The translations under genes and the position numbers were made by a program. DNA of 64,000 bases from Struthio camelus (taxonomy: Eukaryota; Chordata; Aves; Struthioniformes; Struthionidae): positions 73,109,088 to 73,173,087 of the forward strand of contig NC_090945.1 of NCBI RefSeq assembly GCF_040807025.1, given 5' to 3'. Of this stretch, positions 49,681 through 61,380 are shown piece after piece (the first letter of the stretch is position 1; every line of letters begins with the position of its first letter). Below the pieces are notes generated by a model. That model saw only the letters and a program-made list of their open reading frames with translations. It did no database searches and was not told the DNA's origin.

Positions 49681-52600
49681 GAAGAGAATAAATTATTTGT
49701 TCAGCCTCAAGTCTTGCAATGGATTGTTTAATGCACATGCATGCACACACACAAACACCAGTGGAAGTTATCACTTTTCCATGAAGGCACCCTTGCTGGA
49801 ATAAACTGGGAGAAATGACACCTTGGACTGGCCTATAACACAGCTGTGTTCCTCAAACTGGAGTCAAAGAAGAGGTGCATAAACCTACAAACTCAAGGAA
49901 AGAAGCACACCTGGCCAAGTGTTTTCCTGCTGGGTGGAGCTGAAAATAACCGATCAAGTAGCACCAGTTACCTGTTAGAAACCTGGGGTGTGGGTAGAAG
50001 TAGCACAGTTCAGTCTTAGGGGAGTTTGCTTAGCGCGTTGGTCAGTGAAGGAGTGTGTTGGGTGTGATGCTGGAGATCTAATCTGGAGTGAAGATGTTTC
50101 TAGGAGATAGAAAACTTCTTTCCTGATGTCTGGTATGACTGCCTTTCTGAGCTTCATGATGCTCTCTACAGAAGACAGTGAGTAAAACTCATGATCTAAT
50201 AGGAAAAAAAAAACATAATATTTTTGGAAGGGAGGGGAGGACTGTGATGTTTCCTATCAGAGCATAGGTTGGGTATTTACAACTAGCAGGACAGCTTCTG
50301 TGAGGTATGAGGTCCTGCTGAGAAGAAAGTAAAGCTGTGGGTGAAGTCTATCTCCTTAAAGCATGACCCCCAAAAGGCCATGTAACAACAGATCCTGACA
50401 GACATTTAGTCGCTGGTGAGGAGAGTGGGCGTCAACAAAACTATCCAACGATTTTTGGCTTTCTTCATGGTTATACCCCTCAGCTCTAAGCTTGGCTTAT
50501 GGGAAGAAAGGCTTTTGTATTGCCTTCCTTGGCTACATTTATACTAGTAAATTAGTACTGGGGAATCTTCCTGGACTCTGGAACTCAATTCTCCATGTTG
50601 CTACATTTTTAGGCTTGTTCCTAATGCAGCTGTGGCCTGGGGCAGGAGTGCTGTCCCAGATAAGTCCCAGGTGTAGCCAGAAACTACTCAAAACAGGCAC
50701 TTTGCATGCAGTCACTCTGTTTTGGAGGTTGCTAGTTTAATGGTATAGACACAAGCTTTTCTGTGCAGTTGGACCTCAATGCTGGAGAACAGTCCCTGGC
50801 ACGTTTACTTACATAAATGTATGTTTCTTACTACTCTTGTGCATTTAGTTGTGGTCATGAACTCCAGGCCATGATTTTGGTGCCTTCTAGATAGCTGATG
50901 GATACTAATTCCTTTGTAGGCAAGAAGACAACATAAATCAGGGGAGAAAGATATCTTGCAATATGGGTCTATGTCTTGCATAGACCTTAGGTGAGTGAAC
51001 TGGTCTTTGCAGGAATCTCTTTCTCTCCTTTCATTGTAGAGAGAGCCAAGGGTGAGTACTTTCTTTATACAGCTAAATCAGTTCATCACTGAATTAGTGC
51101 AAAGTTGGAATAGGTAAAGATATTAGAGCCCTATATTTAAGTTTGAAGAAGGGTAGAGGGAAGGGAAAAAAAAGCCTCTGTTCTCCAGAGCCTTAAAAAG
51201 GATAATGGTGGAGGAAAAAGGCGGAAAGTGTGGTAAGGTAGCAGAAGGGTAGGATAATTGGAAAAAGAGAATGCAGGAAAGGTTTGTTGTGAGTTGTAAA
51301 TATTCAGGGTATTGTTTCTGGCTGTGGAAAGTACATTTGAGTCAACATTTTGTTATTTTACTGTGTTGGTAACATCTGGATGCTTGTGTTAACTGAGAAT
51401 ACTAGCCAGTGGAAGGATTAACAGTAACATCTTAATTTACTGATGCAGTCTGAATGTATAATCCAACAGTTCTTTATTTTGTGCTGATTTTAAAACTGTA
51501 AGAATACTAACCACCAGTATTGGAACGCTGCCTTGACTCTACCTATATTGAATTGTATTCTGGTGACTAATTGCTGCCACCTTTAATACATATTTTTGGA
51601 CTTATTTTGATTCTCTCATCCTGAAAGCATGCTGGAATTGGCCTTTGGCCCAGTTCAGTTTTGATCTCTTTCCTATTTAGAAACTACTGCAATAGATATT
51701 TCACCTCATGTGTGTCATTGAAACCTGGGACCTGTCTTAGGAGTCTGTCTTCTGCATTGTTCTTACTGACATAAAGATTTATTTACTGCTCTGTAATAAA
51801 ATTTTTTCACAAAAAGCTTTCACTGAAAGAGGAATTTTGTTATAAAAACTGATAAAGTTCAAGCTGCTGGAAAATAATCCTTTTATTTTAAGAATGTTCA
51901 GTTTCGCTGCCAGGCTCCTCTTGTGAATTTGAGGTTAAATCTGTCTGCAAAGCCAGAACAATCTGCTATCCAAAGCAGGCCCTCGTGAGCTTGAGGTTAG
52001 CCTTGGCCATGTCCCAGTTTGGTGTTGTGAGGACAGTCACAGTAATCCTTGAGTATGACTGTGGAAGAGGCTTCTGCTATTCTTCTCTGGACAGAAACAG
52101 AGATCCAGCAGTGTAGCAAGGGTATCTTCAGGACAATTAGCTGGAGAACAGGGTTTTGGTGCCCTCAGCCTAATGAGATGGGGAAGAAAGCTGCTTAGAT
52201 GTTGTTTCAGACTATTGAATTGCCAGTTTAGGCAAGGGGTGCTGTATCTGCCCTCCTCCCCGCCCTCCTCTACTTTAAAGGGAATGAATAGCAAACATGA
52301 TAGCTAAAGTGTGTAGTTAAGCTGATAACCAAGGTCCTGTAAGTAAAGTGGTTCTCATAATCGGTGACAGAGTAATGAGTTCATTGTGCAAATCTACTAT
52401 TTTCAGGCACACATGAGTGATTCTTATCTATACTATGGAAAATGGGACTGCAATTACCCTGTAAAAGCTTTGCTAGAGGCAGGCTGTACAAGAGTAGCTC
52501 ATCACTGCATTAACATAGCCATAGTCATGGGACAGCCATCAAATTGCAAGCAAAACTTACTAGGATGTACCTGTGAAATGATACATTGCGTTTACTTTCT

Positions 52601-52887
52601 GTATGACTAAGTAGGTGATGATTACTGAATAAAAGTAAGTGCTTAACACTCTTGCTGCAAAACTTTGATACCAAACAGGTCTTGCAAATCAACACCCAGT
52701 CCAAAAATGTTAAAATTGTTCTTGGAAGGTACTGATGGTATAATATGGCTTGGAAATTATTCATGGTAATCTAATTAAAAATATAGCTGAGGTCTTGACT
52801 TCTGAGTTCAACCCAGAGCCTAAAATGCATAGGTTAATTCCTATTTATTTGTAAGAGGATTGACATAAAAGTCTAGAGATCCATTTT

Positions 52888-52975
52888 GGGGAGGGACAGG
52901 GGGGTGGTGTTGTGGGGGAGTGGGTTGTTGTATGTGGTTTTTTTGTGTGTTTTTTTGTTTTTTGTTTGTTTGTTT
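52888..52975 (+). repeat. G-rich then T/G-rich low-complexity tract with G-quadruplex motif
   Basis: G-runs at 52888-52891, 52893-52895, 52899-52904 and 52914-52918 have spacers of 1, 3 and 9 bases, fitting a G-quadruplex pattern on the sense strand. A GT/TTTG-rich stretch follows up to about 52975. Confidence 0.7.
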
Positions 52976-55840
52976 ACAACAACATCAAGCGATGTTGAAA
53001 ACAGGAGTAATTTATTTCTTCTTCAGGATATAAGTTAGCTCTCTGAGGCAGAGATCTCACCTTTTCACCTCTCTTAAATTGCCAAGTCTGCTGCCAGCGC
53101 TGCAAACAAAAGTCTGGGCTTTCTTTCTGTGCGGATGGTCATAAGAATAGAACATTATCTGAAAGTCTAATTGTATATAGGAGAGAGAACAAATTCCTCA
53201 ATGTAAGGTAACTTAAATTTTACATTATAACAATCATGCCAAGTAGAGTGGTTTTAACATGGTAAATAGTGGAACTGAAATAAAGTGGGAAGTTCTATAA
53301 CATATTATTGTTCTAATATTGCTTGCTTGGGGATCGCTTACTCTGGTTCATTAAAGTTTATCAAAGTTTTCCTTTATTTTGAAAGTAAACTACAGACTTT
53401 TAAAGTACAAGTGGGCAGTCAATCCAATTTTGTTTAACAAAGATGATATTTATTGTGCTTGTGGAGTGTAGTGGTGCTACTTAGCTGATACTGAGACTTA
53501 AAGATTAATCATATCATTTTTTGAAGTTAATTACACTTTTCCAGTCTCTAATTCTTATTAGAAAAGACGAATTCTCATGCTTCATCAGTACATGATCCGT
53601 AAGAGAGGACTGAGAGTTCCTTTTCTCCCAATGGACCCTAGTTGTACTCCTAATGCACGACATCCTAATCAAGGAAATGTCACAGGCTCTGAAGTAATGA
53701 CTGTTTAAACTTGTCTGCAGAACAATTCTGGAGAGGAGGAAAATGAGTTCTGCCTACCAAATTCTCTTCAACTAGATACACTAAAATTTATCTGGGATGC
53801 AGTGGGTAACATCTTTCTTGCAAAAAGCAGAGGTGCTGGGATTGAGCCCTGAGGGCAAATAGATAAGCAAAACACAGCTCCTCTTTAATGTTTCGTAGCT
53901 CTTACTGGCCCACCAACAGATAGGTTCAGAGATGTTAAACAATAGGGTGAGAGAAGATAAGAAGGCAAACAGGAGTGATAATGAGCTGTGTGTGTGTGTG
54001 CAAACAGTGTGGATGAAAGGAAAATTTTTGTTCCCCTTCCCCTACAAAATCTGAAATCTAATCGCAGAATATAGCCAATACTGATTCATGAACCACTTTC
54101 TGAGGTCTAAACACTTTTACTGGCACTTGGAAATAAGTTCTAAGGAAATAAGTAATAATTTGAAAATTTTCATGGCAAATAATTACTTTTTAATGAGAAT
54201 AAGTCACAAAAAGTATCTAAAAGCACTTGCTGTCTGAAAATAATGTTGTCATGCCTCAGGTATTTTCATAACCTTGTTATCAAAATTCTATGAATGCTTC
54301 ATCAGACAATGCTATACATGACTTTGTGGCTGCCTTTTTTTAATTCAGAGCCCTCTTTTCTGATAAGAGTTGTCAAGTTTTCCCATATGTGTAGATACTG
54401 TTAAGAGTCTAAGAGTATATTTAATAACCAAATACGTTCCTTGTCTTTTAGACAGGTTGAGTATCTACTGCTCATACTGTAAAGACTTTCAGATGTTTAA
54501 TAGGTGCTCAAAAGACTATCACGTATTTAGACATCTTTATACTCTTAAAAATATTTTAAAAAAATTAAAAAAACAAACAAAATATTGGGTCAAGATATAA
54601 ATTTGTTGTTGAATGCCAAGAGGAGAATGTGTGCTTTTCATCATCTTAGAGTAGCAAAGAAAGTTAATCTTATTTTCGAGATCTATTTGAAGAAGCAGAG
54701 AGACTGCTTACAGACCTGTGTGTAATGTTTTTTCTGTACAAACTGAAAACTGTACAATATTTAGAGACCAAAATATTTCATTCAGCTTGAACTAAAGCAC
54801 TTGAAATGGTCCACAGAGCAAAATATCCTTCATGCAAAAACCAGATTCAAAACCAAAATATTCCTTCATAGAGTGAAAATAATTTGAAAATAAGAATGGA
54901 ATAGCCTATTGTAAACTATAGGCTTTTAAAAGAAATGTTAGATATTTTAAATTAGTCCTAAGGTGTTAGAAAATATAGAAATATCATATAAAAATTAAAA
55001 TATCAACATCAAAGAGGGCTTAAATATGTTATGATTGTTTCAAACAGTATGAAGGATAATACCTGTCACAGAACTACAGATGTCTTTGTTTGGTAGCACA
55101 GCAAAAACAGGATCCTTTATGGAAAGGTAAAGCACTTTCTTTTCTGGTCAGTACAAGCAGCTCTGTAGATGTTGGATAGCATCAGTTTTACTTCCCCAAA
55201 CAACTTTTTTTTACATGTGAACCCCAGCACATTTTTGCTAGGTCTGGGAGGCCTGATACAGCGATGTTTGCCATTTGCCATCAGCCTTGGTGCAGTGTGC
55301 TTGCATTTAAGTGGTCTGTATGTATGGGCTTAGACAAGCTACCTACACTATGTGCTGTTAATATACTATTGTGTTATCATTGTTCTAACAAACGGGCACT
55401 ATCTGGTGCCTAACAGACTTCCTATTGAAAAATAAGGCAGAGTCAGATCCATATTTAGGACTATTAATTTACAGAACAGTACTAATGAAACGTGGTGTTG
55501 TATTCTGACACTCATTTAAGTGGAAACAAGAATGCTTGCTGTATGGGGGGGAACCCAATTAGCATTAGTTATGAGAATATAAAGGTATAGAAATACAGAT
55601 AAGGCAGAACTAAAGGTTAATACACTGATTCTAGATACACTGCTCTTTGATATTATGAGTGATATTTCTTGTGAGCATCTCTGAGGTGTTCACCTCAGGC
55701 CTGGGCGGGGCGGGGGGGGAAGCAACATTCCTTCCATATCTCAAATACAAAGATCAAAGGTGAGCATTTTGCCTGGGAAGCCCTAACCAACAGTCAGCTC
55801 ACCAGGCTGAGACAGCTGAACAGCACAACCTTATTGATTT

Positions 55841-55865
55841 GGGAGGGGGAGTGTTGGGAGGGGGG
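55841..55865 (+). other. G-quadruplex motif, plus strand
   Basis: GGG, GGGGG, GGG and GGGGGG follow one another with spacers of 1, 6 and 1 bases, a compact G-quadruplex pattern on the sense strand of intron 3. A second G-rich run (GGGCGGGGCGGGGGGGG) lies nearby, at about 55703-55719. Confidence 0.6.
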
Positions 55866-56864
55866 AAACCTAGGCTTATGATTTTTTGATACGTTTCAAT
55901 GGTGAGGAGGAACTCATACTCTCTTATTGGCACTGCTCTGCCATCAGTTTGGGCTTGCATTTCATCATTAAGCAATTTCCCCTCAAACCGTGCACGTTGC
56001 CCTTGAGTTACCAAACAACTTGATAGCACATCAATCTCTGTTCCCAACTAGTCGTGTCAGGCCTTACCCTGGCTGGCAGGTTCACCAGTCACTCGTGTTG
56101 TACAGGGAGTGTTTGCTCAGGTCACTGGATTTCTTCTCCTCTTCCTTCCCACGCTTCTTCCAGGAGTCCTGTGGCTGGGAGTCCACTTCGCTGTAGAGGG
56201 GCTAGAGGTGTCTGGTGAACTCTCTATAATGGCTTCATTTATTTCATGAAATGCAGATGGATAACTTCAAGTGTTTTAGGTCTCTCACTCTTCCCTCCCC
56301 TCGCCTTGTAAATAATTCAAGAATATCTTAAGATGTTTTTAACAGTGTTTTGACATGTTAACTTCAGGATACCCCTGTCAACAAATACTGACTTGCCTGT
56401 GGCTGCTTTTTTTGCTTTGTTTGGTACATTTGATACTAAGTCCACTTTAACTTGCATAACTGGTAGCAATAACTGATACTTTAGCTTAGGTGAAATATCT
56501 TTAGTGTTATCACAACCTTTGACAAATACAGCCTGCTTTAATGACATCCTGAATTCATTTTTTCTGTAACTGTTTATTAGAACAATTGCATTTCATTCAC
56601 AAGAATGTCATTCTTTTTTTTTTTTCTTCTTTTCTCTCTCTCACTTGGGAGACATCTGAAAATTTAGCCTATCACCAAAACTCTTGTGCTCTTTTGAGGT
56701 GTATGAACTCTTTCCTGCTGTTAAGGGAGGAACGGTACCCTTCAAATTGCTCTACAGGCTCTTTTCAAGCAAGGTATCCAGGCTGTATAACACCTGTGCA
56801 CTTGCAGGCACAACCTGTTTCGAACCAGGAGTGCTGTCAGTAGCTGCAGAATAATGGAGGTGTC

Positions 56865-56965
56865 AAACATAATCAGATTGGAAGGAACAGAAAGGAGCAT
56901 CTAGTTTTCCAGAGCAATGCACGGAGGAGGACAGAAATCATGGCTGACACATTTCCCAGACAGGC
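56865..56965 (-). mobile_element. Probable old CR1/L3 3'-end fragment
   Basis: The plus strand reads AATCAGATTGGAAGGAACAG, then GAGCATCTAGTTTTCCAGAG, then an AGGACAGAAATCATGGCTGA-type segment. This resembles the reversed 3' end of older CR1 families (GGAAGGGACC, then ATCTAGTCCA, then GCAGGACTAA). It is short and diverged. Confidence 0.4.
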
Positions 56966-57061
56966 TGATAGGATTGGGCAGCTGGCACTTGGTTCCTCTT
57001 ACAGCCAGTGTCAGATAGTTCAGTGTTGTTATCAGCAGAAATAAATCCGCTCCCTGGTTGA

Positions 57062-57110
57062 AACACTTTTTTCCCTCTTTTCTCTCTCTCTCTTCCCCCC
57101 CCTCTTCTGT
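57062..57110 (+). repeat. Pyrimidine-rich CT/C tract
   Basis: A run of TTTCCCTCTTTTCTCTCTCT sequence followed by about eight C bases. Low-complexity tract in intron 3. Confidence 0.8.
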
Positions 57111-60100
57111 TCAATTAGTCATGTATAAAAATGGACTAATTTAACCTTGGAAAGATGCTTCTGTTTTACTTTATTCCTCCACAACTCAGAAGTGGAAGAT
57201 ACAAAGTTATAGTGAAAGTAAATGATACTGTCTGACAAGCTAAGACTGACATCTGTGTTTCATTGAGACATGGTGGATTTTGCAGTAGTCTGGAATGAGT
57301 GGAAAAGAGGAGGAAATCCTAACTGCCCATTGATTAATCTGGAAAAATTGTTGCTTTTCGTCTCTTGTGCATCTTCGTTACCTGGAGAAATCACAGTTAA
57401 ACTTGTAGGACTCTGACCTGTGTTCTCCTCCACCCTCTTCCACGTTCTCCATGAATACAGAGCCTTAATCGGAAGCTGCAGTAGGAGAGCAAAAGCATCA
57501 CATGTACTATCACATCTGCTCCTCCCTGAACCTTCTTCTGAGGCTGAGTTTGGAAGAATAAGATGTGCCTGTTCAGACATTAAGTCCCTGGGAAAAATCA
57601 GATAGGTAAGTAAAGGACAAAGACATTGTCACCTGTCTTCTTTCACTTATCTGCAGTGAGAAGATAGCATTTAACAAGGAAAGATTCTTCTTTCTCAGCT
57701 TTTTAACAGAAAAGAAGAGCCAGGCTTTCCTTTGTCTACCATTCATCCCAGCCCCTTCTGCCCAAAATGATACTCTGGAGGAAGGATCGTGAGCAACCAA
57801 AACTGTTGGAGAACAAACTGGATTCTCAAGGCATTGTCCTTACTTCAGTTAAACTGCTTCAGAAAGTAGAAAGTGGCTAGTATATTTATTTCTAAGATGC
57901 TTTCCCCCTCACCCTGCCCCCAGCAAGTATCTACACTCCTTCCCCTCTCACTGAAGTGAACCTCATCCCGCATCCCTGCATTGCGCTCTGCATCACTGCC
58001 TTGACTCTTCCTCCCCCTGCCAGTGCCTACGCTGTCATGTTTCCTTCCCAAGGCAACCTGCAAGGCAGCTGCTCCTAATCCAGATTGACTCTACTATTGC
58101 AGAGCAACTGCCAGTCTTCAGTGACTAAATGAAAGGGTGGATTAAATTGGTCATTTTTCTTTTAAAAACAACAAAAAAACACCTGGGGAGGAAGTCTCTT
58201 TTCGAATCTTGTGCTTCTGATTTTCTCACTTTTTTTAGCAGCAATTCTTAAAGTATGCATTTGAAAAGCATATTGTGGGTGCTGCTTTAATGTAACAAAT
58301 AACTGCCTGATATTTCTGTTGTGCAGAAGATGTGTGGGACATTAATTAGGTTCCATTGTTTCTATGTCTTTAAATTAATGTAGGTTTCCATGACAGCGGA
58401 GAGACAAATCAATCAAAGGTAGCAGTTAAAATCGACAATTCACATTCTGATCACTAACCTTAAAAATGCGATGTACATTTAAATTAGGTTGTCTGAGTAC
58501 TTGGTCATGTGCTATACTGCTGCCTCTTCGTTGACAGCAGTCTTCTATTAAGAATAAAATATTATGGGATGTTGATCTGCAGCTCAGACTTTGCTATGTA
58601 CAGAGCAGCCTGTTTAAACCTAAGAAAGACGCTTATCTTGCAGATGCAGTAATAGCAGAAATAAGCAAGGTGAGAGCTGTTATGCTGTATAGCTTAACTA
58701 TATATTTGTTCAATAGAAAGTTGTATGCAAGGCTAGTTGAAAACAGTTTTAACAGAAAATTTATCAAAATGACATACTGACTTCATTTTTTTTCTTCTAA
58801 ATCACTTTTCTTTCAAGTAAAGCTTCAGAATATTCAGGAACTTCTTCAGTTTCTAATGTGGGCAGGAAAATGGTGCCAGCTAGTTCTGATGCATTTGCTT
58901 ACTATTTCAGTCAGGAGGAAAAGAAGAGAGAAGTTTAGACAGACCTGAAAATCTGGTCTACACACATATTTTTAAGAAAGAGTCTATACTTCTTTCTGTA
59001 AAAGTCTTTCCAAACATTTCTAAACATTGATTTTTATATTACTATTTTTGATGATTAATGTTAGCCTGTATCACAGGTATTCAAAATGGTTGTAGGCTTC
59101 CCAATGCAGAACTGTAAAAGGGAATCTGACGGACAATTAGACTATACATTTTCATAAAAGCTGCTAGAAGAAAAATTTGGGGACAGTGGATGTATGAATG
59201 CTCTCTGGAAACTTGCTGCCAGCTGGATCTGATCTAGCCCTCCAATATGGAGGCCTTCTCCAAAACAGTCACCTGATCTTGTACTGAACAGCGTCTCCCT
59301 CTTTAAAGTGCTATTTCTGTTTTGTGTGGTTGAGAGCATTAACACATTTTGTTGAAATGAACACATGCAGATGACCTCTTCCTATTTTCAGCTGCCTTTC
59401 TGGAGCATGAGGTTCTTTTAAGTATGTCTCTTCAAATCGCTCCAAAAGTATTCAGATGTGAGGTGTTGCATCTGTGTTTTACCGGCACACGCCAGTGAAG
59501 CTACTGCTATTTTAAAGTGAAACTTTGTGTAGCAGCACACTTGGAGTGCACAAGTCAGGGCTAGACACCTGCATAGCAGTTTTCATGTTTTATGACAAAG
59601 TAGATGAGTGCCTGATTCAACTATTCAGTGTATTCAGTTGAAAAAATACACAGCAGGAGCTGAATAAAGAACTAATCAACCATATCTCTGACTTGATACG
59701 GTCTCCTTCTTGGCTATATGCAGAAGTTGGTCAGGTACTAAAGCGGTGGTGTTTTCTCCCTGCTCCCTCCCCTGAGCACTTCTAGGGGTAGTCTCACGGA
59801 TGTCTACGAAGGCTGGAACAAGTGAGTGCAGTTGCCTTGTTGAGAGCAAGCCCAGATGCATGCTCACTGTGCTCCTCTGAACTGGTAGTGTGTTTATGCG
59901 TAAGAAAAGAGATTTCAAACTTTATCTTTCTTATATGACTGCAGTAGGAGGTATAATGTGACAATGTGATAGAAGACTCCGCACAACTTAAACCAAAGCC
60001 ACTAAAAAGCAAGAGGATATATATTCAAGAGGGGCTGAAGTAGCAGAAAAAGGAACTGATTGTTTCCTTTGGGGTTTTTGAGGAAACCAAATACAGGAAA

Positions 60101-61207
60101 TAACTGCAGTGAGAGAAAAGACAAGCGTGTGTCCAGGATTCTCAAGACAAATAGCCACACTAAAAGTTCAATCAAGTATTGGAATGCATGTTATAGATTT
60201 CCTTTAAGTATGTGACATTGGAGTGAAATAAGTTGCTGCTGTTATGACTTGCCCTTAAGAAAAATATTGGACACCAACAGAATTCTTTCTGACAATTAAA
60301 AGATCCACTTTGTGCAAGAAAGAAAACCTGATAAAGAGTCACTAAATGGAAGCAGACTGGATTTGACTTCTATACCCCTGTACAAGGTGTATATGATATA
60401 TCACAAAGAACAAGGAGTGGGGGGAGGAAGCATCCTTAGCACTTGTCCCAGTGCAGCTGCACCTGTGGTTTAGCTTGGCAAATGAACAATTCCTAGATAG
60501 AAATAACGGATTATCCCAGAGATGTCTGAAATACTGGGGGGTATATGACTAACACCAAAGCATGCCTCTTACTTCTGTTACCATTTCAGGAAAGCAAAGT
60601 GTTGCCTGCTCAAGAAATAAGGACCTTGCAAAGCCTAGGGATGGATGAGTGGATGAGATAGCTATGTCAAAACTCTGAAAACGAATTTGGTCTGTAAAGA
60701 TGTGATGAGTGAAAGAAACTGCAAATCAAAGTCCAAACTGAACCTCCTGATACAGAATGTATTGCAAAATTAGGTCATTACAAAAATGGATGGGTTGAAT
60801 AGGAGTCTGATTGCAGCGGCAACAGCCTGCCTTTAAAGAGAAGGAATTATGGATGAATGTTAAAGAAAGCTTCCTTATTTGTGGGGATCATCAAAACCCT
60901 CCCCTCCTTTGGCTCAGTTTATTGTAGAATAACTCTTTCTGCCTCCACCTCTATGTATTGCTGACATAATCTGAGCACTAGTCAAGTAGAAAGCCTCTGA
61001 AGAATCAAATAATGGCAATGATGACTACAACTAGCTTCTCTAGAAATGAATAAGTTTTGGAGCAGACAGATGGTATAACTTCCCTACAAAGGAACATGGA
61101 AAGAATATCTAAAATCCTGCTCTGCGGGATTCAAGGGGCTGGTCTAACAGCAAGCACGTGTAAAGGCTTAGGGGGTGTAGCAGTGCAGAGTGTAGACTCT
61201 GTTCTAG

Positions 61208-61380
61208 GACTATAGACTAATTGAGGTTAGAAGGACCTTGGGAAGTCTCTAGTTCAAGCTTCTGCTCAAAGCAGGGTCAACTGTGAGAGCAGCTCAGATT
61301 GCTCAGGGCTTCATACAATCTGTTTTGAAAACCCTAGGGATGGAGAGTGAGCAGCCTTTCTGGACAACCTAGGTAACCCA
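61208..61380 (-). mobile_element. Diverged CR1 LINE 3' fragment
   Basis: The plus strand shows GGTTAGAAGGACCTTGGGAA, then CTCTAGTTCAAGCTTCTGCT and CAAAGCAGGGTCAACTGTGA. It continues with TTTTGAAAACCCTAGGGATG and CTTTCTGGACAACCTAGGTA. This is the reversed CR1 3' region in the right order, with more substitutions than the 14588 and 17144 copies. It belongs to a different or older CR1 subfamily. Confidence 0.88.

Noticed and set aside
57260..57580. A 106-codon minus-strand frame in intron 3
   Set aside because: Low-complexity Ser/Thr-rich product without domain features. A chance frame is the simplest explanation.
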